From the NCBI GenBank assembly GCA_035772405.1, contig JAYKKM010000310.1, positions 1,727,501 to 1,791,500 on the forward strand: a DNA stretch of 64,000 nucleotides, in the 5' to 3' direction. The notes under the pieces are model-generated. The model did no database searches, was not told the origin of the DNA, and worked only from the letters and a program-made list of their open reading frames with translations. Within the stretch, counting starts at the first letter, position 1. Each line of letters begins with the position of its first letter. The DNA comes from Chrysogorgia sp. JL179-B06 (lineage: Eukaryota > Cnidaria > Anthozoa > Scleralcyonacea > Chrysogorgiidae). This document shows positions 34,350 through 42,558 of the stretch, one piece after another. A program made the position numbers and the translations under genes.

Positions 34350-34697
34350 TTAAAAATTAATTTGTTGTGGAATTATTGAGTCATTATTTATTAGTTTAAT
34401 TATTTTATACAAGAGATGATCACTTTTAGTATCAATAATTGTTTTTAGGGTTATTACCTTCTTTTCAAGTAATCCCTGTTTAATAACTTTCAGAGTTAGT
34501 TCGTAGACTTGAGGTGGAGAACAAAATGGGGGATTACATTCTTTACATAGTATAGCAGGTTTACAATCCTCTACCAAATACGTATAGTTAGGAAAATGTG
34601 TTTGAAGAAAATGACATGAATAATAACGAGGAGTATAGTCATAATATGCTACACCCCTATAATAGACACAGGTCACAAGATCTTGTTCTTGATTCAT
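34350..34697 (-). CDS. Small-protein family member A (CKP/PPxxY family)
   Basis: 115 residues from ATG 34697. Shares an ordered pattern with the minus-strand genes at 34787-35206 and 36586-36840: an aromatic stretch followed by V-x-[DK]C-[KQ]P (NYTYLVEDCKPAILC), Cys pair, SPPQVYELTLKV, a variable loop, then ITLKTIIDTKSDHLLYKIIK. The repeated order argues that all three are real, related proteins expanded inside this element. No outside family recognised; the small size and Cys content suggest a compact metal-binding or disulfide fold. Confidence 0.6.
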   Translation of the reverse strand: MNQEQDLVTCVYYRGVAYYDYTPRYYSCHFLQTHFPNYTYLVEDCKPAILCKECNPPFCSPPQVYELTLKVIKQGLLEKKVITLKTIIDTKSDHLLYKIIKLINNDSIIPQQINF

Positions 34698-34786
34698 CTT
34701 GTACTAGATATCAATATGATTAAATCAAATGTGTAATCTTATATATATAATAAATAAAAAACACGAATTTTTAAAAAAAAAAAATT

Positions 34787-35206
34787 TTATTGAGTATATG
34801 CTACAGCTTTCATGAAATTATTAGAATCTATTATTAGTTCAATTTCTTTTTGTAAAAGATCAGAAGCATCATAGTCAACAATTGTTGTTATGTTTTCACC
34901 CAGACATGAACAATTCCATTCATCATTTTCATGTTCATGTTTCTTTTTAACTTCCAGAGCTAAGTAATATGCTTGAGGAGGAGGTGTTGAGGGTATATCA
35001 CCAATACATCCGCATAATACCGTAGGTTGACATTTCTTTACAACATAGGTAAAGTGGTGTAATTCTTTTGCTAGAAAACGACTTGGATAATAGTTACTTT
35101 CATCTTCAATTTTGTAGGGGTTAAAGTCATCAGCAGTTATTCTTTTATGCCTTCTACCGTTATGTTCATCACAATCACGATAGGTCACATGTGAATTTGA
35201 CATCAT
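34787..35206 (-). CDS. Small-protein family member B
   Basis: 139 residues from ATG 35206. Same pattern as member A: HHFTYVVKKCQPTVLCGC, TPPPQAYYLALEVKKK, then ENITTIVDYDASDLLQKEIE. It has an extra N-terminal acidic/basic segment and a His/Glu-rich insert. It is followed at 34786 and before by AT-rich spacer and is co-directional with A, 90 bp apart, so the two may be tandem duplicates. Function unknown. Confidence 0.6.
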   Translation of the reverse strand: MMSNSHVTYRDCDEHNGRRHKRITADDFNPYKIEDESNYYPSRFLAKELHHFTYVVKKCQPTVLCGCIGDIPSTPPPQAYYLALEVKKKHEHENDEWNCSCLGENITTIVDYDASDLLQKEIELIIDSNNFMKAVAYTQ

Positions 35207-35382
35207 TCACAATAACGTTTAAACATTTCGGTAACCCGTTTATATATAATTTTTTATAAAAAAAAATATAAAAGAAAAAAATCAAAATTAAAAAAGACAG
35301 ATATTCTATATATAAAAAAAATCAAAAGAAATTTTATTAGGATATAAATAAAAATGTAAAAAAATGGTTTTACAAAAATATC

Positions 35383-35520
35383 ATGGAAACCGTCGAAACA
35401 GTAGATGCACGATATAATAGATTATTCTATTCAAAATATCCCTGTGGACAAAGTGCGGGGAAGTGTGTGCGAATTATACACCGTGGAAAGATCCAAAACA
35501 AAAACGTTGTTGTAGATTAA
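35383..35520 (+). CDS. Small protein, twin copy 1
   Basis: 45 codons from ATG 35383: METVETVDARYNRLFYSKYP then CGQSAGKCVR. The start is nearly repeated in the next small frame (35640). After the Cys residues a different frame (NYTPWKDPKQKRCCRLKRWL) looks better preserved, so a one-base shift is likely near 35460. Too short for functional assignment; basic C-terminus with CC pairs. Confidence 0.4.
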   Translation: METVETVDARYNRLFYSKYPCGQSAGKCVRIIHRGKIQNKNVVVD

Positions 35521-35639
35521 AGAGATGGTTGTTAAAGAAGATATGTTGTTGAAAGATTTAAAGAAGAAAATCCATTAAAAAAAAATAAGAAACAGTATAA
35601 ATAAGAGTAAAAAAAATAATTGTTTTTATATTTGTTAAA

Positions 35640-35855
35640 ATAGAACGTATAGAAACAGCAGATGAACGATTTGAAAGATTATATTATAACAAACATCCTT
35701 GTGGAAGATGTATTAACAAACGTCCGTGTGCGATTTATCCAGATGAATTAAAACTTTCTAGACTAAACAGTTTTAAACGTTGGGTGTTAAACAAGTTAAA
35801 TATACGGTGGAAATATACAGTGAATGTTTCAGTGGAAATAGTTTACGACGAATAG
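35640..35855 (+). pseudogene. Small protein, twin copy 2, start codon lost
   Basis: 72 codons: begins at ATA (35640) where the twin has ATG, then ERIETADERFERLYYNKHPC, GRCINKRPCAIYPDELKLSR and a basic end to TAG 35855. Aligns with the 35383 frame over the first 20 residues (E-T-x-D-x-R-[YF]-x-R-L-x-Y-x-K-x-P-C-G). The ATG-to-ATA change suggests this copy is silent. Confidence 0.4.
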
Positions 35856-35892
35856 AAGAAAAGACGTCGAAGTTTTTTTAAAAAAGATTTAA

Positions 35893-36543
35893 ATGGCTGT
35901 ACGAGAGCGTGATTTTGATGAAATTCTTTATCCCAACATTCAATATTTATCACATGCTGAATTGTTTGAGATAGAAAAAACACGAGATTCAACGTTTTAT
36001 TTTTTGGAATGGAGAGAGCACCACTATCAGTTTAGATGTGCTGATTATGATTATAAATATTTTAACATTTATGTGGAAGATAAAAATGAACAATCTATAT
36101 TTCGGAAACGATATGGTGGAAAAAGATATTATAGATTTTTAATAACCGGTTTTAGCTGGACTATGTCATTTTATGATCAGTTAGTGGGAAAACATGTAGT
36201 ATTTATTGATAGAGAACCGAGATTACCCACGTTAATTTCGACTCTTGATTGTTTTGAGATAAATAATATTCCATGTTATTCAAAAACGTTTTTGTATGGT
36301 AAATGTAAGGATTCAAGATTTAGATTAGTAAATTATCATTTACGTGAAAATTTTGATGGTCAAGAGCTTTATTTAGTTCTTATTAAAGATGAAAATATAT
36401 TGTCTGTACTTAATGTGATTTATGGTAATTATATTGTAACATTAATAAATAAAATACATTTTGAGAAATCTATGTTGCAAACACATGTACATTTAAATTC
36501 TTGTGGGGAATTATGTAATAATGTTAATGAATTAAATATTTGA
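35893..36543 (+). CDS. Unknown 216-residue provirus protein
   Basis: ATG 35893 to TGA 36543, intact: MAVRERDFDEILYPNIQYLS, with aromatic- and charge-rich beta-strand-like segments and QLVGKHVVFIDRE. Later provirus frames at 58270-58990 have a similar short ending (KIGKSVYLTNHY, DLIGKHIFFPNT), so it may belong to a repeated module, though the overall match is weak. 63 codons of Y/F/N-rich C-terminus. No family recognised. Confidence 0.65.
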   Translation: MAVRERDFDEILYPNIQYLSHAELFEIEKTRDSTFYFLEWREHHYQFRCADYDYKYFNIYVEDKNEQSIFRKRYGGKRYYRFLITGFSWTMSFYDQLVGKHVVFIDREPRLPTLISTLDCFEINNIPCYSKTFLYGKCKDSRFRLVNYHLRENFDGQELYLVLIKDENILSVLNVIYGNYIVTLINKIHFEKSMLQTHVHLNSCGELCNNVNELNI

Positions 36544-36585
36544 AATAAACAGTTAAATAAAATATCGAGAAAAGCGTTTTTTTAT

Positions 36586-36840
36586 TTAAAAAAAAGAATT
36601 TATATACACTTCTTGATCTATAAAATTATGTATACCACAATCTCCTGCCACATATGTTGTTATATATTGTTTATAATTAAGCTTTTTATTTTCTGCATAC
36701 TCCATAACTTCCAAGTTTATATATAATCGATTCATAGGAAAGCATGGATTCAGTATTTGTTCACATTTACGTACAATAAATTTTTGATTTCGACAATTTT
36801 CTTTAAGATAGTGAAGATCATACTGTTTTGGTTTTGACAT
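36586..36840 (-). CDS. Small-protein family member C
   Basis: 84 residues from ATG 36840, third member of the family at 34350 and 34787: QKFIVRKCEQILNPCFP, RLYINLEVMEY, then YKQYITTYVAGDCGIHNFID. It lacks the N-terminal extension of member B. It is convergent with the 216-residue gene (43 bp between stops). Confidence 0.6.
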   Translation of the reverse strand: MSKPKQYDLHYLKENCRNQKFIVRKCEQILNPCFPMNRLYINLEVMEYAENKKLNYKQYITTYVAGDCGIHNFIDQEVYINSFF

Positions 36841-36940
36841 ATTGCTTGCATGAGGTTCAACTGAAGAATGAACCAGAAAACAAAAATGTTTTTTTATTTT
36901 ATTTAGATTAATGTTTATTTAGCTTAATGAATTTGAAAAC

Positions 36941-36950
36941 TATATAAAGA
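36941..36950 (+). promoter_or_regulatory. TATA-like box of the 400-aa gene
   Basis: TATATAAAGA at 36941-36950. It is only 9 bases upstream of the ATG at 36959, closer than normal for a polymerase II promoter, so either the leader is extremely short or translation starts at the next ATG (36980). Confidence 0.4.
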
Positions 36951-36958
36951 GTAAAAAT

Positions 36959-38161
36959 ATGACATTTTCAAATCACAGCATTATGATTGAAACAATTTTA
37001 AGAGTTGTTCTTTATTTTCAATATTTTAACCAAGGAGAAATTGGATATTTATTTTGGTTATGTGGATTATTTGATTATTATCGTGGAAAATATGTCATAT
37101 GTCCCATGATGAAATGTAAAAACAACATTCGCCCCCACGACGAAGTAAGTTATATAGTCAATATAAAAAAAATCAAGGGAACCCGTGGAATGGAATCCTA
37201 TTTTATCCTAGAAGATCGTTACTCTTATATGATCCCGAATTTACAAGCAAGTCAAAGAAAATATTCCTTGAAGAGAACACTCTTTCAACGTACTTTATTA
37301 ATTGAATCAGACACGATATGCTGTAGTTTTTTTTCATTCCCCGATTGTTTTAAAGAATTATTTATTGTATTACCCCTTGAATGCCCCACAGATTTATTTC
37401 AATGTTTAAGAACCAAAGATAAGTATCATTATACATATTTTGTACAAAATCTAACCTTTGAAAGAAAACACTTATCTTATACCCTGGGTTATGGAAAAGA
37501 AAGTTTAGTAAGCAAATTTAAGCACATACAGCACGAGAAAGGCGATTTAAATATTTTTTTATATATTTATTTGTTAATGGTAGCACCAAGTATTTTCAAT
37601 TCTTATGTTTATTGTAGTTCAACTAAAAATATTATCATGATCACTTCATGTTTTATATTTTATTGTCGTGAACATAACCCTATAGGAAGTTTTCTCAATA
37701 GACAAAAAAAATGTCTTTCTGAAAAAAATATTAGATATGATTTTTGGGATTTTATATATTATATAAAAAAGGGTAAAGTATCCTTTGATAAATGTCGGTA
37801 TAAAAATTGTAAGAGTAAAAGTTATTTTTTTGAGTTTGATCCTTTGAAATTAAATATTTTAAACAAACGTAATTATGATTTAAATGAAAATGACACCCTA
37901 CTATTACATCCTGTCGATGTTACGCGAATAAAAAATTATGGGGGGTGTACGGGAGAATTTAAGTATGAGAAAGTATTTGCACATGTAATAATGGTTGAAG
38001 AAGAACTAAAAGATTTATTTACTATGATAAGAAAATATATACAAACATCATTGAATTATAATTTAATTTCAAAAAATCCCATATATGAAAACGAACTGAC
38101 TGAACCGAATGTTAATTGGGATATTTTTTATAAACGTATTAGTGAACAAACGTGTATGTAG
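36959..38161 (+). CDS. Unknown 400-residue provirus protein (paralogue at 55131)
   Basis: Intact from ATG 36959 to TAG 38161. N-terminus SIMIETILRVVLYFQYFNQG, then FWLCGLFDYYRGKYVICPMM; mid-region TLGYGKESLVSKF; later ITSCFIFYCREHNPIGSF. A broken second copy (55131-56319) shares these blocks in the same order, so selection for this protein is plausible. Many aromatic residues and Cys, no transmembrane segment I can firmly call, no recognised domain. It is among the longest fully open provirus genes, along with the capsid gene. Confidence 0.65.
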   Translation: MTFSNHSIMIETILRVVLYFQYFNQGEIGYLFWLCGLFDYYRGKYVICPMMKCKNNIRPHDEVSYIVNIKKIKGTRGMESYFILEDRYSYMIPNLQASQRKYSLKRTLFQRTLLIESDTICCSFFSFPDCFKELFIVLPLECPTDLFQCLRTKDKYHYTYFVQNLTFERKHLSYTLGYGKESLVSKFKHIQHEKGDLNIFLYIYLLMVAPSIFNSYVYCSSTKNIIMITSCFIFYCREHNPIGSFLNRQKKCLSEKNIRYDFWDFIYYIKKGKVSFDKCRYKNCKSKSYFFEFDPLKLNILNKRNYDLNENDTLLLHPVDVTRIKNYGGCTGEFKYEKVFAHVIMVEEELKDLFTMIRKYIQTSLNYNLISKNPIYENELTEPNVNWDIFYKRISEQTCM

Positions 38162-38294
38162 AAAAAAAAATGGAAATAAAAGACTGTATAAAATTTAAAG
38201 TGTTTGTATATGATGTTATACGAATGGAAGATGAAGAAAATGAAAAATAATTTTGGATGAGATGTGGGAGATTTTGTTTTGCCCTTAATTTTAT

Positions 38295-38588
38295 ATGGAA
38301 AAAAATGAAAAATGGAAAATAAGTGAATGTTGTAAAACTATTCATGAAATATCTATGGTCCATTTAACGAATGCTGGAAATTACAGTAAAAAAAAAAGAT
38401 TTGTAGGATTTCATGAGGGGGTTGATCCTTTAGATATTCAACAATATATGGAACATTTAGATGAATTTTACGTAAAAAACTATCAAAGAAAAAATAAATC
38501 AGTTTTGATTTATTTTATTTTTGAAACCATTCATCCTTTTTCCGATGGAAATGGAAGAATAGGGGGAAAGCACTTGTTGCATTTCTAG
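38295..38588 (+). pseudogene. Fic/DOC-domain protein (truncated by frameshift)
   Basis: ATG 38295. Around residues 27-92 it follows the Fic fold: AGNYSKKKRFVGF (beta-flap region), DPLDIQQYMEHLDEFY, then FETIHPFSDGNGRIGG, which is the catalytic HPFxDGNGR motif with its essential His and the phosphate-binding GNGR. Fic enzymes transfer AMP or another phosphate-containing group to proteins. The frame ends 7 codons after the motif, at TAG 38586-38588, whereas the normal next helix is readable in another frame just downstream (about 38566-38640), indicating a one-base change in the G/A run. At 97 residues it is shorter than the usual Fic core. Its base composition matches the surrounding viral genes. 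No inhibitory helix was identified. Confidence 0.7.
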
Positions 38589-38750
38589 AAAATAAAATAG
38601 AATGTAAAATAAAAACAAAAAAACAACAGAAAGTTATGTAAAATTTTTGGAGTTATGCAAAGCAAACAAAATAGTTTATTTGATATAAAATGTTGTAATC
38701 AATTATATACGTTATTAGTGTAATAAAAAATTTTTTTTAAATTGTGAGGG

Positions 38751-38760
38751 TATAAAATAA
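38751..38760 (+). promoter_or_regulatory. TATA box upstream of the 38809 gene
   Basis: TATAAAATAA, 49 bases before the ATG at 38809, followed by a CACTGTCCCTACAG leader. Good match to a polymerase II TATA box. Confidence 0.55.
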
Positions 38761-38808
38761 GCACTGTCCCTACAGTGATTTACCCTTCACTCGGGAACAG
38801 ATTCAGAG

Positions 38809-39696
38809 ATGGTGGAACTTTATGCGAGACAACAACATGACCATTTTTATAAAATGCAATCGTATACAGATTTGTCTGCAAAAATAATTGCACAAAAAAA
38901 AATCAACGTTAATGCTATTCTCGCAAAATTATATCCTACAAATAAAAGATGTGACAAGTACACATACAATAGCGCTGTTGAAGTGAAAAATGATCATATT
39001 CCTTCATTGTTGAATGTTCTTAATAAGATTAGCATTCAAGAGAAATTGGTGCAGATATTTTTTGAAGTGGTAAGATTTGAAAATTGGAATAAGCAAACAT
39101 GCCGTTTGGTTGTTCGTACAGATGCGTGGGGTGGTTTGGAAATTTGTTATCAACATCAAGATAACGAATTATCCGATGCAATGGAATTTGACGATGATCC
39201 AACACCAACAACCAGCAACAACAACAACGCAACGTCAAGTGAAATCGTATGGTCTGATGACTGGGGTAGTTTTCATATAAAAAAGAAAGATTCCTTGGAT
39301 GAATATATTATTGCCCTAAGAAAGTATAATCATGCGACAGGTCATAAATCCCCACCTACCACAGTAAAAAAACGAGTATTGAAGAAAAAGAAAACCCTTA
39401 TCACACTCAATTTTGACGACGACGTCGACGATGACGAAAAGATTAAGAAAATAAAAGTAGAAAGTGATGATGATGAGGTTTGTCACCGTTTCAGTCCAAC
39501 AGTAATTTCAGAAATTTTTTATTATCGTTTTAGATGTTGTAAAAATATACAAGATACATTATGTTTGTACGGTAATACTATAAATAAAGAGGTAGCATGT
39601 AAAAATATAAAAGTTGATTTTATGGGGATATTACGCGATAAAGAACTCGTTGATGAACTTGAAGAATATTATATTTATTTTATTTCTTTATTTTAG
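38809..39696 (+). CDS. Unknown 295-residue provirus protein upstream of integrase
   Basis: Intact from ATG 38809 to TAG 39694-39696. Organisation: helical N-terminus, a globular part with QIFFEVVRFENWNKQTCRLV and VRTDAWGGLEICYQHQD, an acidic/Asn/Ser-rich linker, a strongly basic patch (TTVKKRVLKKKKTLITLNFD) that could be a nuclear signal, an acidic run, and a C-terminal Cys-containing part. Its stop is separated from the integrase ATG by only two bases, so the two are probably co-transcribed. No homologous family recognised. Confidence 0.6.
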   Translation: MVELYARQQHDHFYKMQSYTDLSAKIIAQKKINVNAILAKLYPTNKRCDKYTYNSAVEVKNDHIPSLLNVLNKISIQEKLVQIFFEVVRFENWNKQTCRLVVRTDAWGGLEICYQHQDNELSDAMEFDDDPTPTTSNNNNATSSEIVWSDDWGSFHIKKKDSLDEYIIALRKYNHATGHKSPPTTVKKRVLKKKKTLITLNFDDDVDDDEKIKKIKVESDDDEVCHRFSPTVISEIFYYRFRCCKNIQDTLCLYGNTINKEVACKNIKVDFMGILRDKELVDELEEYYIYFISLF

Positions 39697-39698
39697 AA

Positions 39699-40665
39699 AT
39701 GAATAAAAAGAAAAAACCTAAATTTTCTGCTGACTTTATTGAAAAAGCTTCAAGATTATTAAAAGGAGAGACATTAACTGATGAGGATTATTCTAATTAT
39801 AGATTACATAGTAGTAGTAAAAAAATATATAGACGTTTGAAATATGCTGTTAATAAAAATAATGAACAATGGGAAATTGATTTAGCTGAAAATAAAGATT
39901 TAGCCCGATATAATAATCAATATCGTTATTGGCTGGTGTGTATTGATATTTTTTCAAGATTTTGTTGGGTAAAATTAATAAAAAAGAAAACGTCTAATAA
40001 TGTTAAAAATAAATTTGAAAGTATTCTTATTGAAGAAGGAATAGCGCCTCTTAAAATTCAAAGTGATGAAGGAACAGAATTTCAAGATATACGTACGAAA
40101 TTAAGTAAAAAGTATAATTTTTAAGTATTTCATACGTATAATAGAGAAATAAAAGCATCCCATGTAGAACGTGTAATTGGAACTTTAAAAACAATGGTTC
40201 GTCGTGTTTTAACAATGACTGGAGAATTTGACTATATTCAGTATTTACCCCTTATTGTTAATCGTTATAATAATTCCCCACATAAAGCATTAGCTGGTGC
40301 AACACCTTTTGAAATTTATCGTGAAGAAAAAAAAGGAAAAATACGTAAAGTAAAAAATAAAATAGTACGTGATCATTTAAATTATCCTATTCCCACTCAA
40401 GATCTGATACAAGAAGGTACTCGTGTACGTATTGTGAGAATAAAAAATAATATTTTTGAAAAAAGTAGTCTTCGACGATAGACTAATGAGATATTTTTTA
40501 TTAAAAAAAGTATTTATCACCGACCCTGTTACATATCAAGTAGAAGACGAACAACGTGAAGAAATTAAAGGAATTTTTTATCGTGCTGAATTACAAGTTT
40601 TAAAAAAAAAAAGAATTTACATATTGCTAGTAATTCAATATCAAGAGGACTTCAAAAGAATTTGA
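39699..40665 (+). pseudogene. Polinton-type (retroviral-like) DDE integrase
   Basis: ATG 39699. Catalytic core: YWLVCIDIFSRFCWVKLIKK (first Asp in CIDIFSRF), LKIQSDEGTEFQ (second Asp in SDEG), then ASHVERVIGTLKTMVRRVL (catalytic Glu in HVERVIG). Downstream is the NRYNNSPHKALAGATPFEIY block and a C-terminal DNA-binding part (VTYQVEDEQREEIKGIFYRA) with a Polinton-like chromo/SH3-type pattern. Polintons integrate with this enzyme, giving 6-bp duplications. It is broken: TAA at 40122-40124 between the second Asp and the Glu, and a one-base shift near 40460-40480. All three catalytic residues are still encoded. It starts 2 bp after the preceding stop. Confidence 0.85.
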
Positions 40666-40679
40666 TTAATGATTTTGAA

Positions 40680-41549
40680 ATGAAAATTGCACAACCTATT
40701 GATGCTTTGAACAATGAATGTTTTTTAGAAGTTTTACAAGTTTGTTATCCCCAAACAACTAAAAATATTGTGGGTGATGAATGTTTTTTTTCATTTATCA
40801 TAACCTATAAGAATTTTATACCTGAAGAAATTAATAATACGGTATACGCCAGCAGTGAGTTCGTTTTTACATCGGATAAATTTATTATACCCGACGGAAT
40901 TTATGATTTATCTTCATTAATTATATTTTTAAATAATATCTTAGAAGGATTTGAAATTTGTTTTACAATCAGGTCAAATGGGAAAGTAATTACTAATGTT
41001 AATGTTGAGATTGAGTATTGGGTATATGAAAATGGGTTACAGGTAAATGAATTTCGATTATCTAACAAGACTACGATAGAAAAAAAGGGTATTCAATATG
41101 CTTCTTTTAATCAAAAGATTAATATATTATTTTCAAAAAAATTAGCTTTTATGCTAGGTTTAAAAAATGAAAAAGATCTTGAAATCGTACCTCTCTTGTT
41201 TGAAATAAAAAAAGATAACCCTACACCTCGAACCCTTTTTTCTAAACATTTTGATTACTTAACCGATGTATCCGACGGATTAAATAAAATGTTTATATAT
41301 TGTGATGAAATAGAACTGGGGTTAGTTGGTGATAGTTGTGCCGAATTGTTAACAACAGTCCCCATTCAATGGAATCGACAAGGTGGTGGGGGGAATGGAC
41401 AATTAGTTTGATATAGTCCCCCAAAATCATTGAGAAAATTTAAAAAAGACATAAGAGAAATTCATATTAAAGTTAAAGATACTACAGGAAAATTAGTTTC
41501 TTTTGATTCAGGAACGCTTAGTATTGATTGTTTAATACATTCAACATAA
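40680..41549 (+). pseudogene. Penton / minor capsid protein (single jelly roll)
   Basis: From ATG 40680 (MKIAQPIDALNNECFLEVLQ) the frame is open to TGA 41409-41411 and stays open in the same frame to TAA 41547-41549, so one nonsense codon interrupts it. The C-terminal part has the hallmark YCDEIELGLVGDSCAELLTT and, beyond the stop, a KFKKDIREIHIKVKD strand followed by GKLVSFDSGTLSID, as in Polinton/adintovirus pentons. The protein forms the capsid vertices with the major capsid protein at 42559. Upstream of the ATG the frame remains open (about 25 codons), so the true start might be earlier. Confidence 0.8.
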
Positions 41550-41701
41550 TGCTTTTGATTATTCTTGAAGAAAAAAATGGGGAAATGATAATTAAAAAAT
41601 ATAAAATATTTTATCCTTTTTCTCTTTACATTTTAGTAAATAGTGGGAGAAATTTTTTATGGAATTTAAATTCGATTGAATATAAAAATATCAAAAATTA
41701 A
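41549..41701 (+). CDS. Small hydrophobic ORF overlapping the penton stop
   Basis: 50 codons whose ATG (41549-41551) overlaps the penton TAA by one base (TAATG), a coupling typical of compact viral genomes. Sequence begins MLLIILEEKNGEMIIKKYKI then FYPFSLYILVNSGR. No family recognised; it may be a structural mini-protein or a remnant of the capsid module. Confidence 0.4.
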   Translation: MLLIILEEKNGEMIIKKYKIFYPFSLYILVNSGRNFLWNLNSIEYKNIKN

Positions 41702-41912
41702 TTTCGAATTACGTGTGCAAAAAAAAGGATTTCAGTTCTATAAAACAATAAAAAAAAATAAATTATGGAACGATTTCAGTTTCTTCATCTACTATTATTT
41801 CTAATGCAACACAACGTTTTATATATACTATAAAATAATTATTTTATATTGACGAAAAAAATCCTTATACATCATTAAATGATGAAAAAAAAAATTCCCC
41901 TATTTTTTATTT

Positions 41913-41999
41913 ATGAGTGATAAAGAATCACTACAGTTCTTTATTAAGTATGAGAATAACGTGCCGTTAAAAGGTGAAGAAATTAAGATATATATATAA
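41913..41999 (+). CDS. Very short ORF between penton and capsid genes
   Basis: 28 codons from ATG 41913 (MSDKESLQFFIKYENNVPLK). The region 41702-41912 upstream has stop-ridden frames that seem to belong to the same decayed gene (41702-41999), so this is probably the end of a broken small gene. Confidence 0.3.
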   Translation: MSDKESLQFFIKYENNVPLKGEEIKIYI

Positions 42000-42017
42000 A
42001 TTTATTTGAAGAAAAAA

Positions 42018-42278
42018 ATGACTGAAAAAATAAATGAACTATCCGTAGAAGATTATACTGAATTGTTAAATGGTAGAAATCGTGGAAAAAATTATTCATC
42101 ATCATATTTTGTTGTGAAAAGAAAAAATAAAGAAAATCCAACTAAGAAAGAAATTTTATTAAATGATGGTGTGGGATTAGCCTCAAATTTAAATTTAGAT
42201 ACTTATTATACAAGTGATAATAAAAAAAAGAGAAAAAAAATAGATCCAAATGTAATACGTTTTTTACAAAATAGATAA
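42018..42278 (+). CDS. Small basic provirus protein
   Basis: 86 residues from ATG 42018 (upstream in-frame TTG is not used): MTEKINELSVEDYTELLNGR, NRGKNYSSSYFVVKRKNKEN, ending IDPNVIRFLQNR. Small, lysine/asparagine-rich, located in the capsid block between penton and major capsid genes, where Polintons often encode minor virion proteins. No homologue recognised. Confidence 0.5.
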   Translation: MTEKINELSVEDYTELLNGRNRGKNYSSSYFVVKRKNKENPTKKEILLNDGVGLASNLNLDTYYTSDNKKKRKKIDPNVIRFLQNR

Positions 42279-42306
42279 ACTGTAAAAAAAAGTATAAATA
42301 AAAAAA

Positions 42307-42420
42307 ATGTTATATAAAAAAATCATAATGTTGTTGATATTATTATTTTTATTGTTCTGGCTATTGTTGTTTTTTAAAAATAAAAAATATATAAAAAAAA
42401 GAAAAACAAAAGAGGAATAA
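42307..42420 (+). CDS. 37-residue single-pass membrane mini-protein
   Basis: ATG 42307 to TAA 42420. A hydrophobic stretch of about 17 residues (IIMLLILLFLLFWLLLFF) preceded by Lys and followed by a strongly basic tail (KNKKYIKKRKTKEE). This is the profile of a single-pass membrane protein; in capsid modules such proteins are candidates for membrane-associated virion components. A one-base shift in the following A-run would fuse it to the next frame. Confidence 0.5.
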   Translation: MLYKKIIMLLILLFLLFWLLLFFKNKKYIKKRKTKEE

Positions 42421-42547
42421 GAACCGTAGAAAAAAAATACAAAAAGGAGGTTTTGGAGGAGCATTGGCACTGGGTATGTTTCTTCCTCAAGTGTTGGGAA
42501 TGGTTGCAAAAATTCTTAAAAGTAACGTTCAAAAAAAAAAAGAGTAA
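42419..42547 (+). CDS. Small basic virion-like protein (pX-like pattern), no ATG
   Basis: Frame 42419-42547 reads KNRRKKIQKGGFGGALALGM then LGMVAKILKSN and ends basic. A basic start, a Gly-rich GGFGG hinge and a short amphipathic/hydrophobic helix resemble the pX/mu-like small core proteins of adenovirus-like capsid modules, and GG sites are typical targets of the adenain-like protease. It has no start codon of its own and overlaps the preceding mini-protein by 2 bp, so it may be the continuation of that gene after a frameshift. Confidence 0.4.
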   Translation, partial: KNRRKKIQKGGFGGALALGMFLPQVLGMVAKILKSNVQKKKE

Positions 42548-42558
42548 AAAAATTGAAG

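Noticed and set aside
40680..40682. Upstream in-frame TTG/GTG starts for provirus and LINE frames
   Set aside because: Non-ATG starts are not expected in a eukaryotic host; the first supported ATG was used, or the frame was treated as open at its 5' end.
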